NCBI GenBank assembly: GCA_022592435.1
Contig: JABYQS010000074.1
Coordinates: 62,001 to 126,000, forward strand
Length of the DNA: 64,000 bases
Reading direction: 5' to 3'
DNA from: Cerioporus squamosus
Taxonomy: Eukaryota; Basidiomycota; Agaricomycetes; Polyporales; Polyporaceae
A program made the position numbers and the translations under genes. The notes under the pieces were generated by a model. That model made no database searches. It saw only the letters and a program-made list of their open reading frames with translations, and had not been told where the DNA came from. This document shows, in pieces, positions 32,512-41,478 of this stretch; position 1 is the first letter of the stretch, and each line of letters begins with the position of its first letter.

Positions 32512-34995
32512 ATGCTGCGCTCTCTCGTAGCTGCTCTGTGTTTCTTCTGGGCTTTCGTAGGCTATGTTCGCGCGGTAACGATCTACGGACCAGCCGGCGC
32601 GCAGAGGCCCTCGGGGACTGCATCTTCATCTGGAAGTGGACCGATCTCCACCGGCACTCTCGAGAACACGCAGTGGATCGCGGCGCTGAACGCGTACAAC
32701 GATGTCAAGCTCCAAGCGCCTGCCCTTCCGAACCCGATGCCGTCGACCTCGTTCGCTATCGGTGTGGCGAATAATGCAGTGGGCATGGGCGGCCTGTCTA
32801 TACCGCAGAAGGGCAACTTCTTCGGGTTCTCCATCGAAATGTCCGTGGTGGAGCAAGTTTGTGAGTGTCGCGACGTTCCTTGTGGTTTGCGCTCTCTGAC
32901 CGCCCTTCATGCAGTGGGTTTGAACGCGTGAGTGAGACAGATACGCGTTATGATTGCGAATGGACCTGACTATTGTCTAGTTCGTTCATTCAGATTCCTT
33001 TTCTCAATCTCCTCGCCACAGTGGCGGATCGCGGTGGTAACGTTCGGATACGCGTGGGTGGAAACACACAGGAGACGGCCTCGCTCGTCGACAGCCTTCC
33101 AAACAACGCGATGATAGGGAAAGACAAGGCTATTATCGGTGGCTCGGCACGTACAGTGAGCATTCATGCTCGCAATGTAACTTTAGATGTTTCTGACTCC
33201 GGTTGCAGGCTCAGACACCTACCCTCGAGTATACTGAGGAACTGCTGTACTTGCTCTCGAATATCTCATCCCTGGTCAACGCGAAGTGGTACCTTGGCAT
33301 CCCTTTCAATGATACTACCCACCTCAGGCTGCAGATCGCCGAAGCCGCCGACTCCATCCTTGGTGACAACGTCCTCGGATACCAAGTCGGCAATGAGCCT
33401 GACCTCTATGCATCGTGAGTTATCCCCGCATTGGTCCATCTGCGTAGGTACTCATCACCTTCGTCCCCCAGACACGAGCGTCGCCCTGTTGACTACAGTC
33501 CTCAGGACTACTCGGATGAATTCGGTGTCATGGTCAACGGTATTCACGACGACAAAAAGATCACCCGTGCAGGAAACCTGGTCGCACCTAGCCTGCAGGG
33601 GACTTGGGCTCCTGAGGATTTGTGGTCCACCGGCTATCTCGACGCATACGGATCCTCTATCAACGTATTGGCAATGGAACAGTACGCACAGACCACTGAT
33701 CTCAGTGCCGAATTGTGTTCTCACCGTCGATGATGCGTTCCCTAGCTATCCTGACCAGAATTGCGCAGCGGAGTTCCCGGAGGGAGGGTTCGGACCCATT
33801 AAGAACCCACAAGACGTTTTCCCGAACTACCTCACCCACGCCTCGGGGCAGAACCTCGTGAAGCCGTATCTGAACACCGCCGGGATCGCCCAGCAACTCG
33901 GGAAGGAATTCATGATGTTCGAGACGAACACGGCATCGTGTGGTGGCTTCCCAGGCGTCAGCGATAGTTTCGCATCTGCGCTCTGGGCTGTCGACTATGG
34001 GCTACAGATGGCGTATAGCAACTTTACCGGTGCGCTGCTGCACGTTGGTGGTCAGAATGTCTCGTATAATGTGAGTATCTGTGTCTTGTCTGGTGTACAC
34101 AATAGAACTGATGTCGCGTTACCCCCAGCCATTTACACGTTCGTGTCTACGACCATGGCCATCTCCAAGCACGGAACACTGACATCACGTTTCCACACAG
34201 CTCCGCCGACGAACCTGTCGTTGTTCGAGAAGTGGACCGTCGGCCCGATCATGTATTCGACGCTTTTCGTCGCTGAAGCCCTCGGCACAACTAACACCTC
34301 TCGAGTCGTCGATCTCGCTGCCAACAGCGCCAACGAGTTCACCCCAGCCTACGCGATCTACGAACACGACACGCTCTCCCGCATGGCCTTGATCAACTTC
34401 ATGCAGGAGCAGAATGGTGTGGGATCGTACAGTGCGGCCATCTCTGTCGGCGGTGCTGCGTTCGGGGAGTCCAACTCGGTCCCCAATCAGGTCAAGGTCA
34501 AGTACTTGCTCGCGCCGTCTGTCAGCGAGAAAGAGCAGATCACATGGGCGAACCAGGTATGTCTACACTTGCTAGACACAACTGGCATCCTTGCTAACGT
34601 TCTCCTCGCAGACATTCGGAGGTCGGTTCCAGGTGGACGGGCGACTTTCTGGCCAGGAAGTCATCCAGACGATCAACTGCGACCAGTCAGCGAACACCTG
34701 TGTGGTCCCGGTCCCCGGACCCGGCGCAGCCCTTGTGTTCGTCTCGAACGACGCACAAGCCTCGTCAGACCCGAAGGCTTCCCAAACCTACTCGACGACC
34801 ACTGTTACGAACGCCATCGAGACGCTTACGATCGAACCGAGTGTGCTCGCGCACAGCAACGGCCACAGCGGAATCTTCCCTCTGTCCGGCACGAGCAAGG
34901 GTGGTGCGAACGCCGCCCTCCGCGTCCGGGATGTGGACTACTCCTTGGCATTGGCCTCAATACTCCTTGTATATCTCTCAACCCTTTTCCAGTGA
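32512..34995 (+). CDS. GH79 beta-glucuronidase, copy C
   Basis: Nine exons (32512-32860, 32915-32927, 32981-33155, 33209-33414, 33472-33681, 33746-34070, 34129-34138, 34201-34556, 34612-34995) give 675 aa. Signal peptide MLRSLVAALCFFWAFVGYV; NVRIRVGGNTQETAS; acid/base motif VGNEPDLYAS; nucleophile motif MMFETNTASCGGFPG; GALLHVGGQNVSYN; then the C-terminal beta-sandwich (FGGRFQVDGRL, CDQSANTCVVPVPGPG). The tail ends in a Ser/Gly-rich linker and a hydrophobic segment (LALASILLVYLSTLF), a likely GPI or membrane anchor. It is the only GH79 copy on the plus strand. The 13-nt exon supplies LGLN and part of the flanking codons, the 10-nt exon supplies PFT. The region after this gene holds a MITE and then the LINE. 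Confidence 0.9.
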
Positions 34996-35140
34996 CAATC
35001 TGTTTGTTTCTCCTGGGTCTTAGGGGTGGATTGGGACGGTTGCCGTGGTGAATGGACATTTCGGACATTACTGTATTGTATTCATGAGATTCACTAATGA
35101 TCTACGCTACGGACTAGACCTGCATCCAATGTACGCAGTA

Positions 35141-35374
35141 CTGTACTAATCAGTCCTATGCGGCGCGGGGTGTGACCTGTGACCACCCTGAGTCGCCGGA
35201 GCGGAGCGGAGGCGCCCAAAAATTGCCACTTTTGGCGGTCTAAACGCCCAAAAATCGAGACAAAATGCGAAAAACCGGGCCCTGGCGGGCCTGTGACCTG
35301 TGACCCATGACATGATGCGGCGCGGACAGGGTGGGTGTGACCTGTGACGCGCCGCATAGGACCGATTAGTACAG
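35141..35374. mobile_element. MITE-like element with terminal inverted repeats
   Basis: The left end CTGTACTAATCAGTCCTATG and the right end read on the minus strand (CTGTACTAATCGGTCCTATG) match at 19 of 20 positions; the match continues through CGGCGCG, giving inverted repeats of about 27 bp around a 234-bp element. It is flanked by TA on both sides (35139-35140 and 35375-35376), the target of Tc1/mariner-type transposases; a 3-bp AGT duplication is an alternative reading. Subterminal TGTGACCTGTGAC motifs are repeated three times. There is no coding capacity, so it is non-autonomous. Confidence 0.75.
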
Positions 35375-35376
35375 TA

Positions 35377-35944
35377 GTTTCATTCCACACCATACTTACC
35401 TGAGCTATCTCTCATAGCGTAGTCGGTTCAATCAAACTGTTTCTCTGTTCTCCAAGTCGGTTCCTCCACCAAGTTCCTCCGACGTTTCCATCTTACACCG
35501 TGACAGTATTCCGAGCGAATCGCAGCCGCGCAATCGTGAGGCGCGGTTGGGTTAAGTAGTTTGTGACAGGGCGAGTACTTATACCAGCCTGAGAGACGAC
35601 CTCACGAATGCTTCATAGCATCGATATTGCAGGTGACAATGGTCGACGGCTCCAAAGACGCATGGGCCCTGCTGGCCCAGGACCGCGGCCAATTCATGGC
35701 ATATCAAAGAAATCCCGCTGATGTTGAAATCCACCTCGCCCTGCTGCCACCCAGGCGCGTCCGCGAGGTGTACGAGTACAGCATGCTTCTGGCGAACGGC
35801 ACGGCCTGCAGTCGCCCTTCGTGGCCAAGTTATAGGTGGCCGGTCGGCCTCACAAATTGCACCTTTGCTTCCCGCTAATGGTACGTCAGTACGCGCGCGT
35901 GGCACATGGGGAGTTGCGACTCGGACCGACCATGGCGCTTGCGG
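35377..35944. other. Intergenic region left of the LINE
   Basis: About 570 bp. A plus-strand frame from about 35630 to 35878 (VDGSKDAWALLAQDRGQF and DVEIHLALLPPRRVREVYEY) has coding-like codon use and follows a CAG acceptor-like site. It may be an exon of a gene that was separated from the rest by the LINE insertion, but no domain was recognised. Confidence 0.3.
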
Positions 35945-35958
35945 GCGATTAACGTTAT
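35945..35958. repeat. Target-site duplication of the LINE, 3'-side copy
   Basis: GCGATTAACGTTAT, identical to 45991-46004, directly beside the T-run (A-tail on the element strand). Confidence 0.85.
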
Positions 35959-36099
35959 TTTTTTTTTTATTATTAATCGTGCATACCATCATGAGAAGCT
36001 ACTTTCGCGCGTTCAGTCAGGCTTGGCGGGGTTGTCGGATATTCCATGCACCCAGGGGAAATGCGTTACGCACACAATTGTCGTGTGGGACTCCGTGAC

Positions 36100-39000
36100 T
36101 CACCCAACACCACGCCGGGCATACACTACACGTTTACCCACTAAAACCCCTGGCACCGAGGTCCAATCCTCTGGTAGGGAGCTTTCGTTTTCCACTAGGC
36201 CCCGCCAAGTTCCTACTACAGTTGGCGCACTAACAGCGCGACCCTTATTATACGGTTTCGTATGAGCTATATCAAGCCTCAGCCGACGGTTCACCCGCCA
36301 ATACCATCTCTCAGACGCCTCAGGACACGAGAAGGTATGATTCATGTCCCCACCACGTCCAATAACCCACTCACATCTCATAACCCACAGGAGATAGACC
36401 ATTTCAACTACAAGCACCCGGAAGAGCCTTGTTTCCAGGTGCCTTTCCTTTCTCTCCGAGGAATCATCCGTCACCCGCATCACACCAGCCGCTATGAGGT
36501 GCGCATACTCCAGGCGCTCAACCTGAACACCCCGTACACGTAGCATAGACATTGTATCGCTCCAGACCTGCAGCCTCCATGGGCAAGGGCAATCGCACAG
36601 TATATGCACCATATTCTCAATTTCTCCACAAAACGGGCAGTTGGCCCGCACCCCATATCCAGGTATGTTCAACCAGTATGAACCAATGCGGTGCGCACTA
36701 TGCAGAAGTTTCCACCAGAAGGTCCCAATCTGCCTATCACAATCCATTCGCCAGATACCCATCCACACGGCCTCAGCCGTCGGACGAAACCCCGAGAACC
36801 CATCAACAGCGTTCATGACGAGTTCAACATTCAGCTGCGCAGCCCTTCGGTCTTGCGTTGTACACTTACTTCGCAGAATACGATACCCAAGCTTCTGAGA
36901 TAGCGAAGCCAGTTTCGCTCCTTCCTCGATGTACTGCCGAGGCGCAGCTGGGATAGCTATAGTGAGCTTTTGTTCCACAGCGAGGCGGGCAAGCGCATCT
37001 GCCCCATCATTGCCGACATCTGCTGAGTGTCCTTTCACCCACCGCAGGGTTGTCGGCGCACTCCGCGCCCTAAGGCGCGCTACAAGATCTTCCAAGAGCA
37101 CGCGATTCGCAAGGCCGTACCAACCCGCATCTTCCCACTCCCACCTATGCACAGTAAGCCCTTGATGCACATATCGGGAGTCCGTAACAATATGCAGTGG
37201 CGCAAACGGAGGCACAACGGCCACCGCTAAGCTGACAGCATATACTTCAGCAGCTTGATTCGACTGTACAAGGCCCGGTACAAGGGCAGCCACATTCCTC
37301 GGGTCCGCAGGCCCGAACCAAACACCACACCCCGACAGGGCGGCGTCGGTTCCATTCTCCATGCAGGACCCATCGGTGAACACCTCCACAGCTTCATTCT
37401 CAATAGTAACGCCTCTAGGCGTGCGACACACCACACCCACCCGTCTCGGGCCATCAGGCACAAAGATGCGAAAGTGCGCACCTAGCGGCAGGCGTGCCGA
37501 TATCGTAGGATCAAACAATACTCGGCCATTACGGGCCATCTGTTCTTCATTCAAGACCTGCCTGCTCGGGGTGAGGCTCAGGTTGTCTGACGGCATAACT
37601 TGCCGTTCCTGCCATCGCGGCTTCAAGTTGTCAAGAACTCTCTTCGCAGAGAGAGCACAACGGTGCGGATTATCGCATCCTGACACTCGGTCCACACGAC
37701 ACTCATCACACCCACACAGCGCAGCCGGCCGGTGGCCACCGGCTACCCCAATTGAAGCTAACCTAGCTGTCATTCTAGCAGCATGCGCAACATCCATGAC
37801 CTTGTGCCTTATTCGGAGGCAACGGATTGACTTTGTCGTTGCAGTCTTATAGTCTTCCGGGAGCGCAAAATGGCTCCACAGCGGCACCGCGCCACGCAAC
37901 TCAGCTGCCGGGTTAATCGCATCAAAACGAACATTATGCCGTTGAGCGAGCCGGACCATCACACGGAGGAAACCAGGGAGCGCCACTGCAGGCGACATAC
38001 TTACTCTCCAAGACTGCAAGAAGGCGTTGCGCCGCACAGACAGCTCTACCTGACGGGAGCGCGTCACTACCGCACGCGCGAGGAGCATATCAGCAAGATA
38101 TGCCCACCTAGGTCGCAACGGCGTCATGTCAAGGTACTCTCGGAGCCAAACGAGCTCAATAGCTTCGTTCCGGAGTTTGAGATCTAGGAGGTCGATGCCA
38201 CCCTTAGAACACGGTAAGTACAGCGTTTCAAGTCGCATAGGCGGAGTAGCAACATTACCCCAGATGAATCGACGAACTGCTTTGATCAGACGAGCCTCGA
38301 CAGACAGCGGCATGCCCTGCACCCGCGTCAGGTATTGGGTTCGGCTTCCAAGCTCAAACCCTATCGCCAACTTCTTCCCCTTGAGGGTGAGCCTCCGTCT
38401 CCCCCACTTTTCCAGGTTTGCGACGATCCTCGTAATCATCGGTTGCCATACCGCATCCTGACATATGCCATTACCAACCCATGCACCTAGCAGCCGCACG
38501 GGCACACCATCGGGCACAATCCGCACATTCAGCGGTATCGGAGCGCCACCAACACGGAGGCAACGCGTAGCGATAACACGTGCACGGTGCGCTTTCGATC
38601 CTACCGGGATCAGCTCTGTCTTCGGAGCGTTGAAACTAGCTCTAGCAGCGGCACACCACCTGTCCAGGACAGCAAGAAGCGTCGCATAGTCATCGCGTGC
38701 ACTCAAATATACAGTAGTATCATCTGCAAATAACGCCGTCAGTAGGCGATCCGCCATGCCAGGGATGCAGTATCCCCGCAGCGGGGCAGCACGCAGCGCC
38801 ACGGCAAGGGGTTCAATAGCGAAGTCAAAGAGAAGACACGAGATGGGGTCCCCCTGGCGGACACCCCGTACGATGCGGTAGAAGGGGCTCCAGGTTCCAT
38901 TGATGAAGACCACACTTTCAGCACGCTCATAGAGATTTTGTATAGTACGTATGAACAGCTCCGGGAAGCCCAGCCTCCTCAACACGGCCCAGAGATACTC

Positions 39001-41244
39001 ATGACTTATTTTGTCGTAGGCTTTTTCTTGATCAAGAGCAACAATTGCTCCATCGTCCTCGCAAATTTCGGCGTACTCAATTACCGTCTGTGCCAGCCGA
39101 GTATGGTCGAAGATTCGCCTCCCGGGGACGAACCCAGCTTGGTCAGGATGGACTAGCCTCGCCGCTACGACAGACAGCCTAGAGGCCAAGACTTTGGCCA
39201 TGACTTTATAGTCAGTATTCAAGATAGTTATTGGTCTGTAATTTCCAATGTCGCGCGTATCCCCCTTGAGCTTATATATGGGGCACACCCAGCCTTTCAC
39301 GAAACCCGTCGCAGGGGCGACACCACGCACAGCGACTTCATTAAAAGCCTTCATCAGTAGGGAGACCACATTAAAAGCTGGCCTCCCTTTCTTTACTTTA
39401 CCGAGATAAAGTTTATGAATCTTCATCCACAGCTCGGCTGGAATACCATCCAAGCCCGGGGCTTTATGCAGCGCCGAAGTCATCAACGCCCGCTCCACTT
39501 CTACCCAGCTCAACTCCGTTTCTAGGACACCGACCTGCCGCACCGAAAGCCTCGGGAGCTCTTGCGCCAGGGCAGTTCGTATAGCAGCGCCATGGTCAAC
39601 CCTAGGCAGACCCGGGTCTAGTTGCAGGCCATCGTAGAAGGCTCCAGCAATATTCGCCATTTTCTTGGAGTCACGGACATATGTCGGAACATCCCCAGCC
39701 TGCACCGCAGGAGCCAGGAGCTCATACATGGGCTCCTGCACTTCGGGCGTAATATTCATACGTATCCAATACCGAGACATGGTCTCGCCTTCGAGTTGAT
39801 CTTTGAGGTGAGCTCTGTCCCTTCTCGACTGAAACCGCCTCAGAGCTAGCTTCGTTTCTTCTTCCCTATATGCCGCAGCTTCAACCTCCCTATCACGTAC
39901 CGACAGCCGGACATCTTTAAGCACTGCCCGCGCCGCACTTCCAATAGCGTTGAGCCTCTTGTCAATTTTAGGTACTAGCTGCTTCACCCGTTTTCGAGCC
40001 GCACTGAGAAGCTTGTCTTTCAGCCCCTGAAGCCTCCACTGCGCCAGATATTCTCCCTGGGGACCACTATAGGTTCGCTCTGCCTCTACCAGCCCAATCG
40101 CCTGGACCTCCTCAAGGAACATCTTATCTGCTAGAAGCAGCGCCGGGACACGCCACCTGCCTGGCCCCGTTTCCGGTTTGTTATAGTCCGCAAGGGCGGC
40201 ACTAACCAAGCAGTGATCAGTCGGAACTCCCGCAGGCGAGATATGCCAGCTATGGGACTTGCTCAGCACACCCGCCGAAACATACATCCGATCTATACGT
40301 GACTGACTACTGGTGGCTGCTTGTAGGAACGTGAAGTTTCGCGCGACCCCATTTCTCGCCCGCCACCCGTCAACCAGCCTCAAGCTAGAGAGGAGACCCG
40401 CAAGTGCATCAGAGGCTCGAACATCATCTGCCCGCGCCGGGGCTCTGTCCATTGCGGACTCTACTATATTGAAATCCCCCAGTACCACATCAGGGTTTCG
40501 GACACGAGCAGCCCCATACAGGAGCTGCAACTCCTCCCAGAATGCCTTGTTTTTACCAACATCGTTTGGTGCGTAGACATTGAGGAGCGTCAGTGCAGTT
40601 CCGCGCCGACGCGTCAGTCTCAGCTCGAGCGCACGACCCGGCCTCCTCTCAGTTACGCAGATCTGCTCACACTCACATACACGCAGATTCACGGCATACG
40701 CTACTCCTCGCGCAGCGGTCGGACGCAGCGGATCTGGCGACACATAGACCTTCAGGATCCCATCAAAAAGCAGATTCAACTCTTCCGCTTGGGCACAGGT
40801 GATGTGCGTTTCTTGCAAGGCCAGGATGCCTATACGCTCAGAGCGCAGTAACTGATTCATTAGCATCCATTTACTCCTAGGTGCAGAGAGTCCTTCCACA
40901 CGCGACCGTGTAGTCGCTCCATTCATATTTAGGGACGCGATCTTCAACGCACCCCGGGTGCGCAAAGAGGGCCCGTCACCGAGACGGGACGGGCAAGCTG
41001 GTGGCACAGGGCCGGGAGGCAGCGCGTTGCGCCCGCGCAGCGACTGCCTTGCGTACTCTGCGTCAACGCCACTACCGTGTTCGGCACTACTATCATTAAC
41101 CGGAGAACTAGCGGCAGGGATACCCCGGTCGTCAGGCAGAGCCGAAGCGCATGAGCCAGATCCGAGATTTGCGGTCCGTGGTGTATTGGGTGTTTGTAAT
41201 GTTGTCGTAGTGGTAGTGGTGTTTAAACATGCGAGGTTACTACC
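36100..41244 (-). CDS. LINE ORF2: endonuclease, reverse transcriptase, RNase H
   Basis: The frame is open from 41244 to the stop at 36100 (1715 codons). Residues below count from 41007. An apurinic-like endonuclease spans about 21-285 (KIASLNMNG, LALQETHI, GDFNIVESAMDR, TDHCLVSA). The reverse transcriptase spans about 565-835 (GNYRPITILN, ALDQEKAYDKI, GVRQGDPISCLLF, catalytic FADDT at 760). RNase H spans about 1208-1345 (FTDGSC, NQAAEVYAV, TDSRYV, KGHSADVGNDGADALA). A Cys/His knuckle follows at about 1457 (CPFCGEIENMVHILCDC), and another Cys-rich patch at 1098. All catalytic residues are present, so the element looks competent. There is no ATG before the one inside NMNG (40926), which lies in the first strand of the endonuclease; translation must start at a non-AUG codon or through splicing or reinitiation. 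Confidence 0.92.
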   Translation of the reverse strand, partial: GSNLACLNTTTTTTTLQTPNTPRTANLGSGSCASALPDDRGIPAASSPVNDSSAEHGSGVDAEYARQSLRGRNALPPGPVPPACPSRLGDGPSLRTRGALKIASLNMNGATTRSRVEGLSAPRSKWMLMNQLLRSERIGILALQETHITCAQAEELNLLFDGILKVYVSPDPLRPTAARGVAYAVNLRVCECEQICVTERRPGRALELRLTRRRGTALTLLNVYAPNDVGKNKAFWEELQLLYGAARVRNPDVVLGDFNIVESAMDRAPARADDVRASDALAGLLSSLRLVDGWRARNGVARNFTFLQAATSSQSRIDRMYVSAGVLSKSHSWHISPAGVPTDHCLVSAALADYNKPETGPGRWRVPALLLADKMFLEEVQAIGLVEAERTYSGPQGEYLAQWRLQGLKDKLLSAARKRVKQLVPKIDKRLNAIGSAARAVLKDVRLSVRDREVEAAAYREEETKLALRRFQSRRDRAHLKDQLEGETMSRYWIRMNITPEVQEPMYELLAPAVQAGDVPTYVRDSKKMANIAGAFYDGLQLDPGLPRVDHGAAIRTALAQELPRLSVRQVGVLETELSWVEVERALMTSALHKAPGLDGIPAELWMKIHKLYLGKVKKGRPAFNVVSLLMKAFNEVAVRGVAPATGFVKGWVCPIYKLKGDTRDIGNYRPITILNTDYKVMAKVLASRLSVVAARLVHPDQAGFVPGRRIFDHTRLAQTVIEYAEICEDDGAIVALDQEKAYDKISHEYLWAVLRRLGFPELFIRTIQNLYERAESVVFINGTWSPFYRIVRGVRQGDPISCLLFDFAIEPLAVALRAAPLRGYCIPGMADRLLTALFADDTTVYLSARDDYATLLAVLDRWCAAARASFNAPKTELIPVGSKAHRARVIATRCLRVGGAPIPLNVRIVPDGVPVRLLGAWVGNGICQDAVWQPMITRIVANLEKWGRRRLTLKGKKLAIGFELGSRTQYLTRVQGMPLSVEARLIKAVRRFIWGNVATPPMRLETLYLPCSKGGIDLLDLKLRNEAIELVWLREYLDMTPLRPRWAYLADMLLARAVVTRSRQVELSVRRNAFLQSWRVSMSPAVALPGFLRVMVRLAQRHNVRFDAINPAAELRGAVPLWSHFALPEDYKTATTKSIRCLRIRHKVMDVAHAARMTARLASIGVAGGHRPAALCGCDECRVDRVSGCDNPHRCALSAKRVLDNLKPRWQERQVMPSDNLSLTPSRQVLNEEQMARNGRVLFDPTISARLPLGAHFRIFVPDGPRRVGVVCRTPRGVTIENEAVEVFTDGSCMENGTDAALSGCGVWFGPADPRNVAALVPGLVQSNQAAEVYAVSLAVAVVPPFAPLHIVTDSRYVHQGLTVHRWEWEDAGWYGLANRVLLEDLVARLRARSAPTTLRWVKGHSADVGNDGADALARLAVEQKLTIAIPAAPRQYIEEGAKLASLSQKLGYRILRSKCTTQDRRAAQLNVELVMNAVDGFSGFRPTAEAVWMGIWRMDCDRQIGTFWWKLLHSAHRIGSYWLNIPGYGVRANCPFCGEIENMVHILCDCPCPWRLQVWSDTMSMLRVRGVQVERLEYAHLIAAGVMRVTDDSSERKERHLETRLFRVLVVEMVYLLWVMRCEWVIGRGGDMNHTFSCPEASERWYWRVNRRLRLDIAHTKPYNKGRAVSAPTVVGTWRGLVENESSLPEDWTSVPGVLVGKRVVYARRGVG

Positions 41245-41478
41245 CTAGCACATCGAGACAGCAACTGGCTGCCACAGCCGAGCCGGTAGGGAGCACCAAT
41301 TTTTTTTAATTTACACAAGAACGAGAGAGCCCACAGGCAGCCCTTACATGCAAGCATCATAGTGCTAGGTAGTCCGTATAGCCTGTTGAAGGCATTGGTG
41401 TACAGGTTCTGCCCGTTGAGGGCGTGAAGCAAGATACTAATACACAGAGTAAGGGCGCGTATGATCGCGCCAGCAAGC

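Noticed and set aside
32973..35051. Uninterrupted 692-codon frame over most of GH79-C
   Set aside because: It reads through several GT-AG introns and misses the signal peptide exon; the nine-exon model matches the other four copies.
35137..35378. AGT as the target duplication of the MITE
   Set aside because: Possible, but the inverted ends include the adjacent T/A, which makes a TA duplication the simpler reading.
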